Source: CAXSBR01 sp964236495 (GTDB lineage: Bacteria; Actinomycetota; Actinomycetes; Mycobacteriales; Jatrophihabitantaceae). Taken from it: a DNA stretch of 64,000 nt. Below are positions 7,670 to 15,836 of this stretch, in pieces; within the stretch, counting starts at the first letter, position 1; each line of letters starts with the position of its first letter. The notes beneath the pieces were generated by a model. The model was not told the DNA's origin. It did not search any database and saw only the letters and a list, made by a program, of their open reading frames with translations. The translations under genes and the position numbers were made by a program. The stretch spans positions 248,001 to 312,000 of the forward strand of contig CAXSBR010000001.1 in assembly GCA_964236495.1 (NCBI GenBank), written 5' to 3'.

Positions 7670-8472
7670 CCGACGCAGGACAGAGCATCGACGCTGGAGG
7701 CGTCGACACCGTCGCGATCGCCGAGCAACTGCGGGGCGCCTACGGTGGCACCACCGTCGATCCGCCTACGGCGTCTCATCCCGGCCTCAGTGTCGACGAC
7801 GCGTACACCATCCAGCAGCGCCAGGTGGAGCGTCGCCGCGCCGAGGGTGCCGTCATCTGCGGCTTCAAGATCGGGCTGACGTCCGCGGCGATGCAGCAGC
7901 AGCTCGGGGTCGACCAGCCCGACTTCGGGCACCTGTTCGCCGACATGGTTCGTCCGGCCGACGCGCCCATTGCCTGCAGCGACTACCTCCAACCGCGGGC
8001 CGAACCGGAGATCGCGCTGGTGCTGAAGGCGCCGTTGAGGGGCCCTGGTCTGAGCGTGGCCGACGTCCTGAGCGCGACGGATTTCGTGCTGCCCGCGATC
8101 GAGATCATCGACAGCCGCGTCACCGCGTGGAAGATCAGCCTGTCCGACACCATCGCAGACAACGCCTCCAGCGGTGGAGTGGTACTGGGCACGACCCGCA
8201 CGCCGATCGACGGTCTGGATCTGTCGATGCTGGGATGTGTGCTGCGGCGTAACGGTCGCATCGAGTACACCGGCGCGGGCGCTGCGGTGATGGGGTCACC
8301 GTTGTTCGCTGCCACCTGGCTGGCCAACACGCTCACCGCCCGCGGCGTGGAGTTGGCGGCCGGGCACATCATCCTGACCGGCTCCATCACCGCGGCCATC
8401 CCGGTGCAGGCTGGGGACACCGTCACCGCGAGCATCGACCAGCTCGGCTCCGTCACCGCAGTCTTCGACTGA
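7666..8472 (+). CDS. 2-keto-4-pentenoate hydratase (DmpE/MhpD family)
   Basis: The 268-residue enzyme adds water to 2-hydroxypenta-2,4-dienoate to give 4-hydroxy-2-oxovalerate, the first step of the lower meta pathway. Typical motifs are GFKIGLTS, RAEPEIALVL with metal-binding acidic residues, PAIEIIDSR and the C-terminal ITAAIPVQAGDTV. The ATG overlaps the previous stop (ATGA). The two genes after it encode the next two enzymes of the same route, in pathway order, so functional assignment is firm although the exact side chain of the substrate is unknown. Confidence 0.92.
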   Translation: MTDAGQSIDAGGVDTVAIAEQLRGAYGGTTVDPPTASHPGLSVDDAYTIQQRQVERRRAEGAVICGFKIGLTSAAMQQQLGVDQPDFGHLFADMVRPADAPIACSDYLQPRAEPEIALVLKAPLRGPGLSVADVLSATDFVLPAIEIIDSRVTAWKISLSDTIADNASSGGVVLGTTRTPIDGLDLSMLGCVLRRNGRIEYTGAGAAVMGSPLFAATWLANTLTARGVELAAGHIILTGSITAAIPVQAGDTVTASIDQLGSVTAVFD

Positions 8473-8497
8473 TGTACTGATCGAAAGGACGTCCACC

Positions 8498-9433
8498 GTG
8501 AAGACCAAGAGCATCGCCGCGATCGTCGGGCCGGGCAACATCGGCACCGACCTGATGTTCAAGTTGTTGCGCCACAGCGAGGCCGTCGAAGCCCGCTACA
8601 TGGTGGGCGTCGATCCCAAGTCCGACGGGCTCAGACGGGCCGAGCGGCTTGGTCTTGACGCCAGCGCCGGCGGCGTGGACTGGCTGCTCGACCAGAGCCC
8701 CCGTCCTGACGTCGTGTTCGAGGCGACCAGTGCTCGCGCGCATCTGGCCAACGCTCCGCGCTACGCCGAGGCCGGCATCCGCGCCGTGGACCTCACCCCC
8801 GCCGCGGTCGGGCCCTATGTGTGCCCACCGGTCAACCTGCACGTGAACCTCGACGCGCCCAACCTGAACATGATCACCTGCGGCGGGCAGGCGACGGTGC
8901 CGATCGTGGCTGCGGTGAGCCGGGCCGTGGACGTCGAGTACGCCGAGATCGTCTCCTCGATCGCGTCCCGGTCCGCCGGACCTGGTACCCGGGCAAACAT
9001 CGACGAGTTCACCGAGGTCACCGCCCAGGCTCTCAAGGACGTCGGCGGCGCGCGGCAGGGCAAGGCGATCATCATCCTGAATCCGGTCGAGCCCCCGATG
9101 ATCATGCGCAACACCGTGTTCTGCTCGATCCCGGCCGAGGCCGCTGAACCGGGTCCTCAGCGCGACGCCATCGAGGCCAACATCCATGCCATGGTCGAGA
9201 CGGTTCAGCGCTACGTTCCGGGCTACACGCTGCGCGCGGACCCCCAGTTCGACGGGCCGGCCGAAAGGTGGCACGGAATGGCGCGGGTCGGCGTCTTCTT
9301 GGCCGTGCGTGGGCGGGGCGACTACCTGCCCGACTACTCGGGCAACCTCGACATCATCACTGCCGCGGCCGCCGAAGTCGCCGAGCTGCTCGCCGCGCAC
9401 ACAGCGGCCCAGACCGCGTCGGTGACGGTATGA
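8498..9433 (+). CDS. Acetaldehyde dehydrogenase (acetylating), DmpF/MhpF family
   Basis: This 311-residue enzyme converts acetaldehyde (or a short aldehyde) with NAD+ and CoA into acyl-CoA. The N-terminal GPGNIGTDL binds NAD, and C128 in MITCGGQATVP is the acylated nucleophile. The VDLTPAAVGPYVCPPVN and ILNPVEPPMIMRNT segments are characteristic of the aldolase-associated family. It starts at GTG with AAAGGAC upstream. The gene overlaps the aldolase gene by 4 nt, consistent with the known channelling complex of these two subunits. Confidence 0.94.
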   Translation: MKTKSIAAIVGPGNIGTDLMFKLLRHSEAVEARYMVGVDPKSDGLRRAERLGLDASAGGVDWLLDQSPRPDVVFEATSARAHLANAPRYAEAGIRAVDLTPAAVGPYVCPPVNLHVNLDAPNLNMITCGGQATVPIVAAVSRAVDVEYAEIVSSIASRSAGPGTRANIDEFTEVTAQALKDVGGARQGKAIIILNPVEPPMIMRNTVFCSIPAEAAEPGPQRDAIEANIHAMVETVQRYVPGYTLRADPQFDGPAERWHGMARVGVFLAVRGRGDYLPDYSGNLDIITAAAAEVAELLAAHTAAQTASVTV

Positions 9434-10533
9434 CCGCACCGAGCCTGCCTGGCAGCGCCAGCGTGCCGGGCAGCGACGGAGCAGCCACTCCTGAGGTGCA
9501 CGTGCGCATCACCGACTCCACTTTGCGCGACGGCTCACACGCAATGGCGCACCAGTTCACCGAATCCCAGGTGCGCGGCGTGGTGCACGCGCTGGCCACC
9601 AGCAACGTCGAGGTCATCGAGGTCTCCCACGGTGACGGACTGGGCGGGTCCAGCTTCAACTACGGCTTCTCCCGCGTCGACGAATTCGACCTGATCGCCG
9701 CGGCGGTGGAGGAGGCCGGCGTGGCGGGAAGTCGGGCCGCCAAGATCGCCGTGCTGCTGCTGCCCGGCCTGGGAACCGTCGAGGACCTGCACCACGCCCA
9801 CCACGTCGGAGCTTCGGTGGCGCGGATCGCCACCCACTGCACCGAGGCCGACGTGTCGGTGCAGCACTTCGGCGCCGCCCGCGAGCTGGGTATGGAAACC
9901 GTCGGCTTCCTGATGCTGAGCCACCGCATCGGCCCCGACGAGCTGGCCAAGAATGCCCGGGTGATGGTCGACGCCGGCGCGCAGTGCGTCTACGTGGTCG
10001 ACTCGGCAGGTGCGCTGGTGCTGGCTGACGCCCAGGCCCGGGTGCAGGCGCTGCTCGACGAGATCGGTAGCCAGGCCCAGGTCGGCTTCCACGGCCACCA
10101 GAACCTGTCGATGGGCGTGGCCAACAGTGTGCTGGCCGTGCAGGCGGGCGCCCGGCAGATCGACGGCGCATTGTGTGCGCTGGGTGCAGGCGCAGGCAAC
10201 GCTCCCACCGAGGTGCTGGCCGCCACCTTCGACCGGCTGGGCATCGACACCGGCGTGTACGTGCCCGATATCCTGGCCGCGGCACAGGATGTGCTGCGGC
10301 CGATGATCCCTCGGATGCCGGTGGCCGACCGATCGGCGATCGTGCAGGGCTACGCCGGGGTGTACAGCAGCTTCCTACTGCACGCCGAGCGGGCGTCGGA
10401 GCGTTACGGCGTGCCCGCCCACGAGATCCTGCAGCGGGTGGGGGAGGCCGGCTATGTCGGCGGCCAGGAAGACATGATCATCGACATCGCCATCCAACTG
10501 GCAGAGTCGGCCGAGAAGATCGCGGTGGTGTGA
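9430..10533 (+). CDS. 4-hydroxy-2-oxovalerate aldolase (DmpG/MhpE family)
   Basis: The 367-residue Mn2+-dependent pyruvate aldolase cleaves 4-hydroxy-2-oxoacids to pyruvate and an aldehyde. The HMGL-like barrel contains the RDG motif (R33, D34 in TLRDGSHAMAHQF) and the metal-binding H221 and H223 (GFHGHQN). The C-terminal communication domain that contacts the dehydrogenase is present (YAGVYSSFLLHAERASERYGV region). The first 22 residues are a non-conserved Ser/Gly/Ala-rich tail. It is the last gene of the operon, and together with its partner it completes carbon flow to pyruvate and acetyl-CoA. Confidence 0.94.
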   Translation: MTAPSLPGSASVPGSDGAATPEVHVRITDSTLRDGSHAMAHQFTESQVRGVVHALATSNVEVIEVSHGDGLGGSSFNYGFSRVDEFDLIAAAVEEAGVAGSRAAKIAVLLLPGLGTVEDLHHAHHVGASVARIATHCTEADVSVQHFGAARELGMETVGFLMLSHRIGPDELAKNARVMVDAGAQCVYVVDSAGALVLADAQARVQALLDEIGSQAQVGFHGHQNLSMGVANSVLAVQAGARQIDGALCALGAGAGNAPTEVLAATFDRLGIDTGVYVPDILAAAQDVLRPMIPRMPVADRSAIVQGYAGVYSSFLLHAERASERYGVPAHEILQRVGEAGYVGGQEDMIIDIAIQLAESAEKIAVV

Positions 10534-10584
10534 GGCTGGATCCCACGCGACCTGAACGCGGGGCGACTTCCTCAAGCGGACCTG

Positions 10585-10967
10585 CTACCGGGGAACGACC
10601 GTGATCGGACACCGTGTGCCGACTGCGCGGCTCAACCGCGCGTCGGCGGTCACCAGGCCGCAGCCAAGCAGTTCGGCCAGTGCAATGTAACCGGCGTCGT
10701 ACGCGGAAACGTTGTGCCGCAGTTCCATACCCGATCCAGCACCCCGTGGACGCCGTAGCGGGTAATCGCCAGCCGTCGCCACGCGTCGAGGGCCGCCACA
10801 GCGTGGGTCTGGCTCACGTGGCCCAGGGCAGTTATGCGCCGCAGCCCGCTGGCCACCTCGGAATCAACAAGATGCGGAGCGTGCAACTGATCTGCGTTGA
10901 GCGCCCGACGCGCCGGCCCGTCGTTCAACAGTGCCGCCAAAGCCGCCCAAGCATCAACAACGATCAT
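10585..10967 (-). pseudogene. Frameshifted PIN-domain toxin (vapC-like)
   Basis: The N-terminal part, read from ATG 10967, has the PIN signature MIVVDAWAAL (D5) and E37. The C-terminal part (LRHNVSAYDAGYIALAE, then GLVTADARL) continues in another frame. The switch is at about 10725, where a run corresponding to GTATGGGAACTG appears as GTATGGAACTG, so a single G is missing. Restoring it would give a normal VapC of about 127 residues with all acidic residues. It may be a true null or a base-calling error. The start overlaps the upstream antitoxin remnant by 4 nt, as in intact vapBC pairs. Confidence 0.75.
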
Positions 10968-11068
10968 CGGGCAGCGCGTTCGCTTTTCAGGCCCTCGACA
11001 ATGCCGCTTACGTCGATATCCAGGTCGGGAAGTGCGCCAAGCAACGCCGGATTGTCTGCGCGCCTCAA
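10964..11068 (-). pseudogene. VapB-type antitoxin remnant (C-terminal part only)
   Basis: The sequence in frame with the toxin overlap reads LRRADNPALLGALPDLDIDV and then ends in a short charged tail, a plausible antitoxin C-terminus that wraps a PIN toxin. Upstream in frame there is a TAG at about 11079-11081, leaving about 34 residues and no DNA-binding domain. A TTG at 11068 is the only possible start. The N-terminal half appears lost next to the TetR gene. Together with the frameshifted toxin this is a decayed toxin-antitoxin module. Confidence 0.55.
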
Positions 11069-11113
11069 AATGCTAGCAAGCAGCTAGCATCCGTGCAGAT
11101 ACTCGAGCGTGAG

Positions 11114-11692
11114 TCACCCCAGGGACGCGGTCGCGGCTCGCAAATCCTCCAGAGCCAAGAGGGTGTAGGGCGCCAGCGTGTCGTCGTCGTCGCGATCGCC
11201 TTCCGACCACTGGGCGTAGCCCCGCTTGAAGGCGAGCACTCCCAGTTCGCCGGCAAGGTGCGCGGTGGGATCGGCGACTCCACGGGCGATCAGCGCAGTT
11301 GTCATGGCGGCCGCGAGACCGACGCTCTTGAGGGCGTCGCGCTCCTGAAGTTCGGTGCTGGCCGCCACGGCTGCCTTCAGGCGAGGGCCGATCTCGCGGT
11401 TCGTCGGTCCCATTGCACTCGATGCGCGCTCCAGGCCGGCGGCAACCGCTTCCAACGGGCCGGCGGTTGCGGGCGCCTCGGCGATTCCGTCCGCGAGCAG
11501 CCTGCTCAGGCTCTCTTGGCCGGCAACCAGGAGCTCACGCTTGTCGGAGAAGTGACGGAAGAAGGTGCTCTTGGTGAGCCCGGCGCGCTCGGCGATCTGC
11601 GCCACGGTGGTGGCGTCGTAACCCTGCTCGGTGAACAGCTCGACGGCGGCGACGACGAGCCGCTCGGTCGCACCTGGTTGCCATCGAGCCAC
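11114..11692 (-). CDS. TetR-family transcriptional regulator
   Basis: The 192-residue protein has an N-terminal TetR HTH (ATTVAQIAERAGLTKSTFFRHFSDKRELL) and an all-helical ligand domain. It diverges from the NAD-binding protein gene at 11779. The 86-bp gap contains a perfect 10-bp inverted repeat and a direct repeat of its left half, almost certainly its operator. It most likely represses itself and the divergent gene. The MARWxP start resembles that of the second TetR protein at 62242-62814, which also faces an NAD(P)-binding protein gene, so the two pairs may be distant duplicates. Confidence 0.9.
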   Translation of the reverse strand: MARWQPGATERLVVAAVELFTEQGYDATTVAQIAERAGLTKSTFFRHFSDKRELLVAGQESLSRLLADGIAEAPATAGPLEAVAAGLERASSAMGPTNREIGPRLKAAVAASTELQERDALKSVGLAAAMTTALIARGVADPTAHLAGELGVLAFKRGYAQWSEGDRDDDDTLAPYTLLALEDLRAATASLG

Positions 11693-11705
11693 GGGCCCCA
11701 GCCTA

Positions 11706-11762
11706 GTGATGGGACAACCGTCTTATCGATGTGTAGGGTGATGGGACAACCATCCCATCACC
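11706..11762. promoter_or_regulatory. TetR operator region: direct plus inverted repeat
   Basis: GTGATGGGACAACC occurs at 11706-11719 and again at 11738-11751, 32 bp apart (about three helical turns). The second copy is part of a perfect inverted repeat with arms GGTGATGGGA (11737-11746) and TCCCATCACC (11753-11762) and a 6-bp spacer. The site lies between divergent tetR-type and NAD-binding protein genes. Confidence 0.75.
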
Positions 11763-11778
11763 GTACTAGGAGCACTCC

Positions 11779-12660
11779 ATGCGCGTCTTCGTCACCGGCG
11801 GTACCGGCACCATCGGCTCCGCGGTCGTCGCCGAATTGCTGTCCCACGGCCACACCGTTCTTGCACTGGCCCGCTCGAACGCGTCCACCCAGACGCTCGA
11901 AGACGCCGGTGCCGAGCCGCTGCAAGGAGGTATCGCCGATCTCGACGTGCTGCGGGGCGGCGTCGCGCAGACCGACGGCGTGATCAGCCTGGCGTTCGGG
12001 CGCGACTACAGCAGCCCGGACGCGCTGGCGGCGTCGATCACCGAGGAAAGCGCCGCGATGGCCGCGCTGGGAGAGGGTCTGGTCGGCAGCGATCGACCGA
12101 TCGTCACGGTGTCGGGGACTCCGTGGGTGCCCGGCCGCGCTTCCACCGAGGCCGATCCGGTGCCTACCGACGGACCGGTAGGCGGGCGAGGGCGGTCGGT
12201 CAATGCGTTGCTGGGGCTTGCCTCGCGTGGTGTGCGCGCCACTTCTGTGCGCATGCCGCGCACGGTCCACAACGAGGGCCAGGGCGGGTTCGCCGGCCTG
12301 TTGACCGAGCAGGCGCGTCGCAGCGGGATCGCTGGCTACCCGGGAGACGGCGCCCAGCGCTGGCCGGCCGTGCACGCCCTCGACGCGGCGGTCCTGTTCC
12401 GGTTGGCCCTGGAGTCGGCCCCGCCCGGATCTGCCTGGCACGCCGTCGCCGACGAGGGCGACGCGGTGCGTGACCTCGCGACAGTGATCGGCCGGCGACT
12501 GGGTCTGCCCGTCGAGCCGGTGCCGCAGGAGAACTTCGGGCCGTTCGGTGCAATCTTTGCGATGGACCAACCGGCCTCCAGTGCGCACACTCGCAAGGCC
12601 CTCGGGTGGCAGCCGACCCACTTGAGCCTGCTCGACGACCTGGAGAACCTGCAGCCCTGA
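11779..12660 (+). CDS. NAD-dependent epimerase/dehydratase-like (extended or atypical SDR) protein
   Basis: The 293-residue protein begins with VFVTGGTGTIGSAVVAELL, the GxxGxxG motif of NAD-binding extended/atypical SDRs. The C-terminal half has the usual substrate-domain features (PAVHALDAAVLFRLALE, then TRKALGWQPT). The catalytic YxxxK of classical SDRs is not evident, so it may be a reductase with atypical chemistry or a redox sensor. It has AGGAGCACTCC before the ATG and is divergently arranged with a TetR gene, a common layout for ligand-induced detoxification reductases. Confidence 0.8.
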   Translation: MRVFVTGGTGTIGSAVVAELLSHGHTVLALARSNASTQTLEDAGAEPLQGGIADLDVLRGGVAQTDGVISLAFGRDYSSPDALAASITEESAAMAALGEGLVGSDRPIVTVSGTPWVPGRASTEADPVPTDGPVGGRGRSVNALLGLASRGVRATSVRMPRTVHNEGQGGFAGLLTEQARRSGIAGYPGDGAQRWPAVHALDAAVLFRLALESAPPGSAWHAVADEGDAVRDLATVIGRRLGLPVEPVPQENFGPFGAIFAMDQPASSAHTRKALGWQPTHLSLLDDLENLQP

Positions 12661-12683
12661 CCGGCCTCGGTGCCCTGGTTGAG

Positions 12684-13046
12684 TCAGGACAGGGACAGCC
12701 CGATCGCTCCGGCCATCGCACCGAAGCGGACTTCGGGGTCCTCGGCGAGGTAGGGCGGCAGCTCGGTGAGCAGCGCGCTGTTGTAGTCCTGTTCGAGGTG
12801 GCTCTGAAATGCGGCCAGATCGTCGTAGGCCTCGTAGAAGTAGAACCGAGTCGGATCGGAGCGGTCACGCGCGAGGTGGTATTCCTGGCATCCCGGCTCC
12901 GCCCGAGTCGGCTCGACCTGTCGCAGTAGCCGAATCTCCAGCGCGTCCGCGCGCTCCGGGCGCGCGTGCAGGAGCACGAACACGATGTAGGGACCGTTGT
13001 CGTCGGGCGATTGCGCCGGAAGATTGCTCAGCCCGGGTGTGGTCAT
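12684..13046 (-). CDS. Antibiotic biosynthesis monooxygenase (ABM) domain protein
   Basis: The 120-residue protein has one ABM dimeric alpha/beta barrel: a first strand (YIVFVLLHARPERADALEIRLL), the EPGCQEYHLARDRSDPTRFYFYEAYDD signature region and the following helix. Such proteins act as small cofactor-free quinol monooxygenases or heme-degrading relatives; here oxidation of an aromatic intermediate fits the context. I chose the ATG at 13046 instead of a reading through the intergenic region and cupin gene. It is the last gene of the minus-strand transporter operon, 35 nt after the cupin gene. Confidence 0.8.
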   Translation of the reverse strand: MTTPGLSNLPAQSPDDNGPYIVFVLLHARPERADALEIRLLRQVEPTRAEPGCQEYHLARDRSDPTRFYFYEAYDDLAAFQSHLEQDYNSALLTELPPYLAEDPEVRFGAMAGAIGLSLS

Positions 13047-13081
13047 CGAAAGAGGCCCCTTCGAGCGTCGGCGGACCGGGA

Positions 13082-13597
13082 TCAGTTGTCGGCGAACGTC
13101 GTCAACTGGGTGATGTCGTACTTCGCCCGCAGGGCGACGACGTCGGCCTGCGCCGGCCGGCCGTGCGCCGCCTCCAGCAGATCGGCCAGCTCCTGCAAGT
13201 AGAACTCGTGACCGGTCGGGGCGGCTTGGAAGAGCATCGTCGTCGTCTCGGACGAGGAGTTTCCGAAAGCGTGCGGGCAACCGGCCGGGACGAACAGCAT
13301 CGAGCCAGGGCCGCCGCGCAGGAAGCGCCGTCCGTCGCTGGACTCCCACTCGTGCCAGTCGCCACTGCTGCGGGTGACCGGTTCGAAGGCCAGGATGTCG
13401 AGCACACCGTCCAGGACGTAGAACAGCTCCTCACCCTCGGTGTGGACGTGTGCGCCCACGTCGAATCCTGGCGGCACCATCACCTCGAACGTCGACGCAA
13501 CCGCGCCTTGGGCCTGGCCGACCTTGACGATCACGTTCAACCCGCCGCCAGTGATTCGACGGCCGGCACCCGGCTCCAACATCAGGCCCTGCGACAT
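13082..13597 (-). CDS. Single-domain cupin protein
   Basis: The 171-residue protein has a cupin barrel with motif 1 HVHTEGEEL (two His and a Glu) and motif 2 PHAFGN (His), a complete metal site as in quercetinase-like or polyketide-modifying cupins. The ATG at 13597 is preceded by GGGAGG at 10 nt. An in-frame extension to 13681 would add a pentapeptide-repeat tail coded by the 15-bp repeats, but no ribosome-binding site precedes it. It lies between the EthD-like and ABM genes, forming a trio of small oxygenase-type proteins downstream of an ABC importer. Confidence 0.8.
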   Translation of the reverse strand: MSQGLMLEPGAGRRITGGGLNVIVKVGQAQGAVASTFEVMVPPGFDVGAHVHTEGEELFYVLDGVLDILAFEPVTRSSGDWHEWESSDGRRFLRGGPGSMLFVPAGCPHAFGNSSSETTTMLFQAAPTGHEFYLQELADLLEAAHGRPAQADVVALRAKYDITQLTTFADN

Positions 13598-13622
13598 CTG
13601 TGTCCTGCCTCCCGTAACTATT

Positions 13623-13682
13623 GGTCCCGCGGTCGTGGGTTCCACAGTCATCGGATCCGTGGTCATCGGCCCCCCGGTCATG
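13623..13682. repeat. Four imperfect 15-bp tandem units upstream of the cupin gene
   Basis: Units start at 13623, 13638, 13653 and 13668, each beginning GG and ending in GTC(A/G)T(C/G). Read in the cupin frame they would encode M-T-x-x-P repeats with several potential ATG codons. The array lies in the 99-bp gap between the EthD-like and cupin genes. Confidence 0.65.
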
Positions 13683-13696
13683 GAATCACTGCCGGT

Positions 13697-14617
13697 CTAC
13701 GCCAGCGCGGACAGGAACAGGTCCGACACGGCCGGGTTGCGCTGGTTGTCCGCGCCGAGTCGGGCGATGGTGTCGGCGACGTCGATGCCGCGCACGCCGG
13801 CCAGGGTGATCTCGCCGTCGAGCTTGGTGGTGATACACCGGTCAACCCGCACGCCGTGCATGGCGGCACAGTGCGCGGTGAGCTGGGGCGCGGTGTCCAG
13901 CCAGGCCGGCGACTGCTCGAACTCCTGCAATTCGGGCGCGTCGGCGAATACGATTTCGAACGCCGCCTGGTACTGCCGATCCAACGGCTTGGACATGCCG
14001 ACTCCGGGATGGTCGAGGGTGACTTCGACCTCCTCGAACAGGTGCCGACGCAGCTTGAGCACCGGCGGCGACGCCGCGAAAGCCGGCATCAGCGTGCCGG
14101 TGACGAACGCGCGGAAGTCCTCCGTCGAAACGCCGGCCTGCTTGCGCAGGAAGACGATATGGCGCAGTAGACCGTCGCTGCCGTCGGGCGCTGGATCGCC
14201 CAGCCGATCCTGCACGGTCGTCGAGTTCGGGCCCATGCTGCGGTAGGCGATCTGCTCCTGAAGGAAGTTGATGCCGTCTTCCATCTGCAGATCCGAGTAG
14301 GCCTGGAATTGCCCCAGATCATCCATGGTCGGGAAGGTGGCTTCCGGGATGCCGTGGAACTCGTCCTCGGGCTCAGGACGTGAGTTGACGCCAGGCAGGG
14401 TCGGCCACAGCGACCGGTCGAAGGACACCACGTGCAGCCACACGCTGCTGATGCCGGGAAAGCGGGGCGGCAGCGTGACGTGGACGTTGAGCCAGTAGTC
14501 GTAGAAATCTGCGGTCGACATCGTGTCCTTCGCCCGCAGCGGGAGTACCAAGGTCAGATCGACCTCGGCCTCCTTCGCTGCGTGCGCTGCCGCGGACGGG
14601 TTCGTGAGCACCTGCAT
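13697..14617 (-). CDS. Tandem EthD-like dimeric alpha/beta-barrel protein
   Basis: The 306-residue protein holds two ferredoxin-like repeats. Copy 1 starts at VDLTLVLPLRAKDTMSTADFYDYWLNVHV (about 19-47). Copy 2 starts at LLRHIVFLRKQAGVSTEDFRAFVTGTLM (about 150-178). The F-x-x-Y/F-W-x-x-x-H pattern of the first copy is typical of EthD-type proteins linked to ring oxidation. The second copy lacks the histidine. It lies 31 nt downstream of the substrate-binding protein gene and is probably co-transcribed with the importer. The reaction is unknown. Confidence 0.75.
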   Translation of the reverse strand: MQVLTNPSAAAHAAKEAEVDLTLVLPLRAKDTMSTADFYDYWLNVHVTLPPRFPGISSVWLHVVSFDRSLWPTLPGVNSRPEPEDEFHGIPEATFPTMDDLGQFQAYSDLQMEDGINFLQEQIAYRSMGPNSTTVQDRLGDPAPDGSDGLLRHIVFLRKQAGVSTEDFRAFVTGTLMPAFAASPPVLKLRRHLFEEVEVTLDHPGVGMSKPLDRQYQAAFEIVFADAPELQEFEQSPAWLDTAPQLTAHCAAMHGVRVDRCITTKLDGEITLAGVRGIDVADTIARLGADNQRNPAVSDLFLSALA

Positions 14618-14648
14618 GGTGGGGCCTTTCGGAGCGGTGAGAAGCGGA

Positions 14649-15836
14649 TCAGGGCGTGAAGGTGATGCCGCAGCCCCGGCAGTCGGTCAGCGGCTTCGCG
14701 GCGGCCTGGGGGTTGGCCAGCACCTTGGCGATGAACGACTTGAACTCGGCGGCGTTGAGGGAGGGATCCTTGATGCGCGCGGTGACCTCGTCGGCGTTGG
14801 ACTTGGTGATCGCGGTCATTCCGGTGTCGATCCAGCCGTTGGGCAGCGGGGTCTTCTTAGCGATGTGGCCGAGCAGGATCGCCGCAGAAAGGTAGCCTTC
14901 CGGCCAACCGTTCTGGGAAATGATCGACGTCATGATCCCCGACTTGACCGCGGCGATGTTCTCCGGGCTGTCACCGCTGGTCGCGCCGATGAGGTATTTG
15001 GCCTTGCTGTCGGTCTTGAGCTTGATCAGGTTGGGCACGTCCTGGTCGCATTCACCGAAAAAGCCCAGCGCCTTGGGGTTCTGGGCAATGATGCGCTGCC
15101 ACGAACCGAAGTTCTTGGTGGGGTCGCCGTCGACGGGAACGTTGATCTTGAACGTGGTGCCCGGGCGCAGCTTCTTCATCGTGTCCACGAAGCCCTGCTG
15201 AGGCGCGATCAGCACCGGCAGGCCCGGTACGCAGATGCCGCCGACGAACTCACCCTTGGCATTGGCCGGCAACGCTTTGGCGAACTGCTGAGCCAGTTCC
15301 ACACCGAGGGCGTACTTGTTGGGCCCGAGGTGGGTGATCGCCTTGGACCCGGGCGACTCGAGATCGATGGTGATGACCGGCATGTTCGCGTGATCGATGG
15401 GAACCTTGAACAAGTTTCCGGGGAAGGCGGCCACGATAGCGCCATCGGCGCCTGAGGCCACGGCGTTCTGCAGGTCCTTGATCGCCTCGGTCGGGTTGAT
15501 GTCGGCGGGACCGACCCAGTTCACCGACGCGCCGGCCTCGCTGGCGGCGAGCTTGGCGCCGGCGGCCTGGTTCTGCGCCAGCGGCGCCCGAAACAGGGTA
15601 TCGAGGATGATCTTCTTGCCCGAGGCGTACTTGCCTGTCGGCGCCGATCCGCTGCTGCCTGCCACCGAACTACCTGCGGCCGTGCTGGAACCACTGGCGG
15701 TCGAACCGCCAGCCGCCGAACTCGTCGGCGTGCTGGTTGCCGAACCCTTACTGCTGCTGCTGCACGCCGTCACCAACGCCAAGGCCGCGACGGTCGAGGC
15801 GAGCAGTGCACTGCGTGTGCGGTCAGGCGATCTCAT
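14649..15836 (-). CDS. Sugar-type ABC transporter substrate-binding lipoprotein
   Basis: The 395-residue lipoprotein has a basic N-terminus, a hydrophobic segment and lipobox LVTAC (C25), then a Ser/Thr/Gly/Ala linker to about residue 60 and a type I periplasmic-binding fold (RbsB-like: KIILDTLFRAPLAQNQAAGAK; ANMPVITIDLESPG; GFFGECDQDVPNLI). It captures the ligand outside the membrane for the importer encoded just upstream. The ATG at 15836 has CAGGAGC before it and overlaps the ATPase gene by 14 nt. RbsB-like proteins bind sugars but also other polar ligands. In this island a glycoside or hydroxylated ring compound is possible. Confidence 0.88.
   Translation of the reverse strand: MRSPDRTRSALLASTVAALALVTACSSSSKGSATSTPTSSAAGGSTASGSSTAAGSSVAGSSGSAPTGKYASGKKIILDTLFRAPLAQNQAAGAKLAASEAGASVNWVGPADINPTEAIKDLQNAVASGADGAIVAAFPGNLFKVPIDHANMPVITIDLESPGSKAITHLGPNKYALGVELAQQFAKALPANAKGEFVGGICVPGLPVLIAPQQGFVDTMKKLRPGTTFKINVPVDGDPTKNFGSWQRIIAQNPKALGFFGECDQDVPNLIKLKTDSKAKYLIGATSGDSPENIAAVKSGIMTSIISQNGWPEGYLSAAILLGHIAKKTPLPNGWIDTGMTAITKSNADEVTARIKDPSLNAAEFKSFIAKVLANPQAAAKPLTDCRGCGITFTP

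Noticed and set aside
13598..13681. Repeat-coded N-terminal extension of the cupin protein
   Set aside because: No ribosome-binding site precedes 13681, whereas 13597 has GGGAGG. It is kept as a repeat only; translation cannot be fully excluded.
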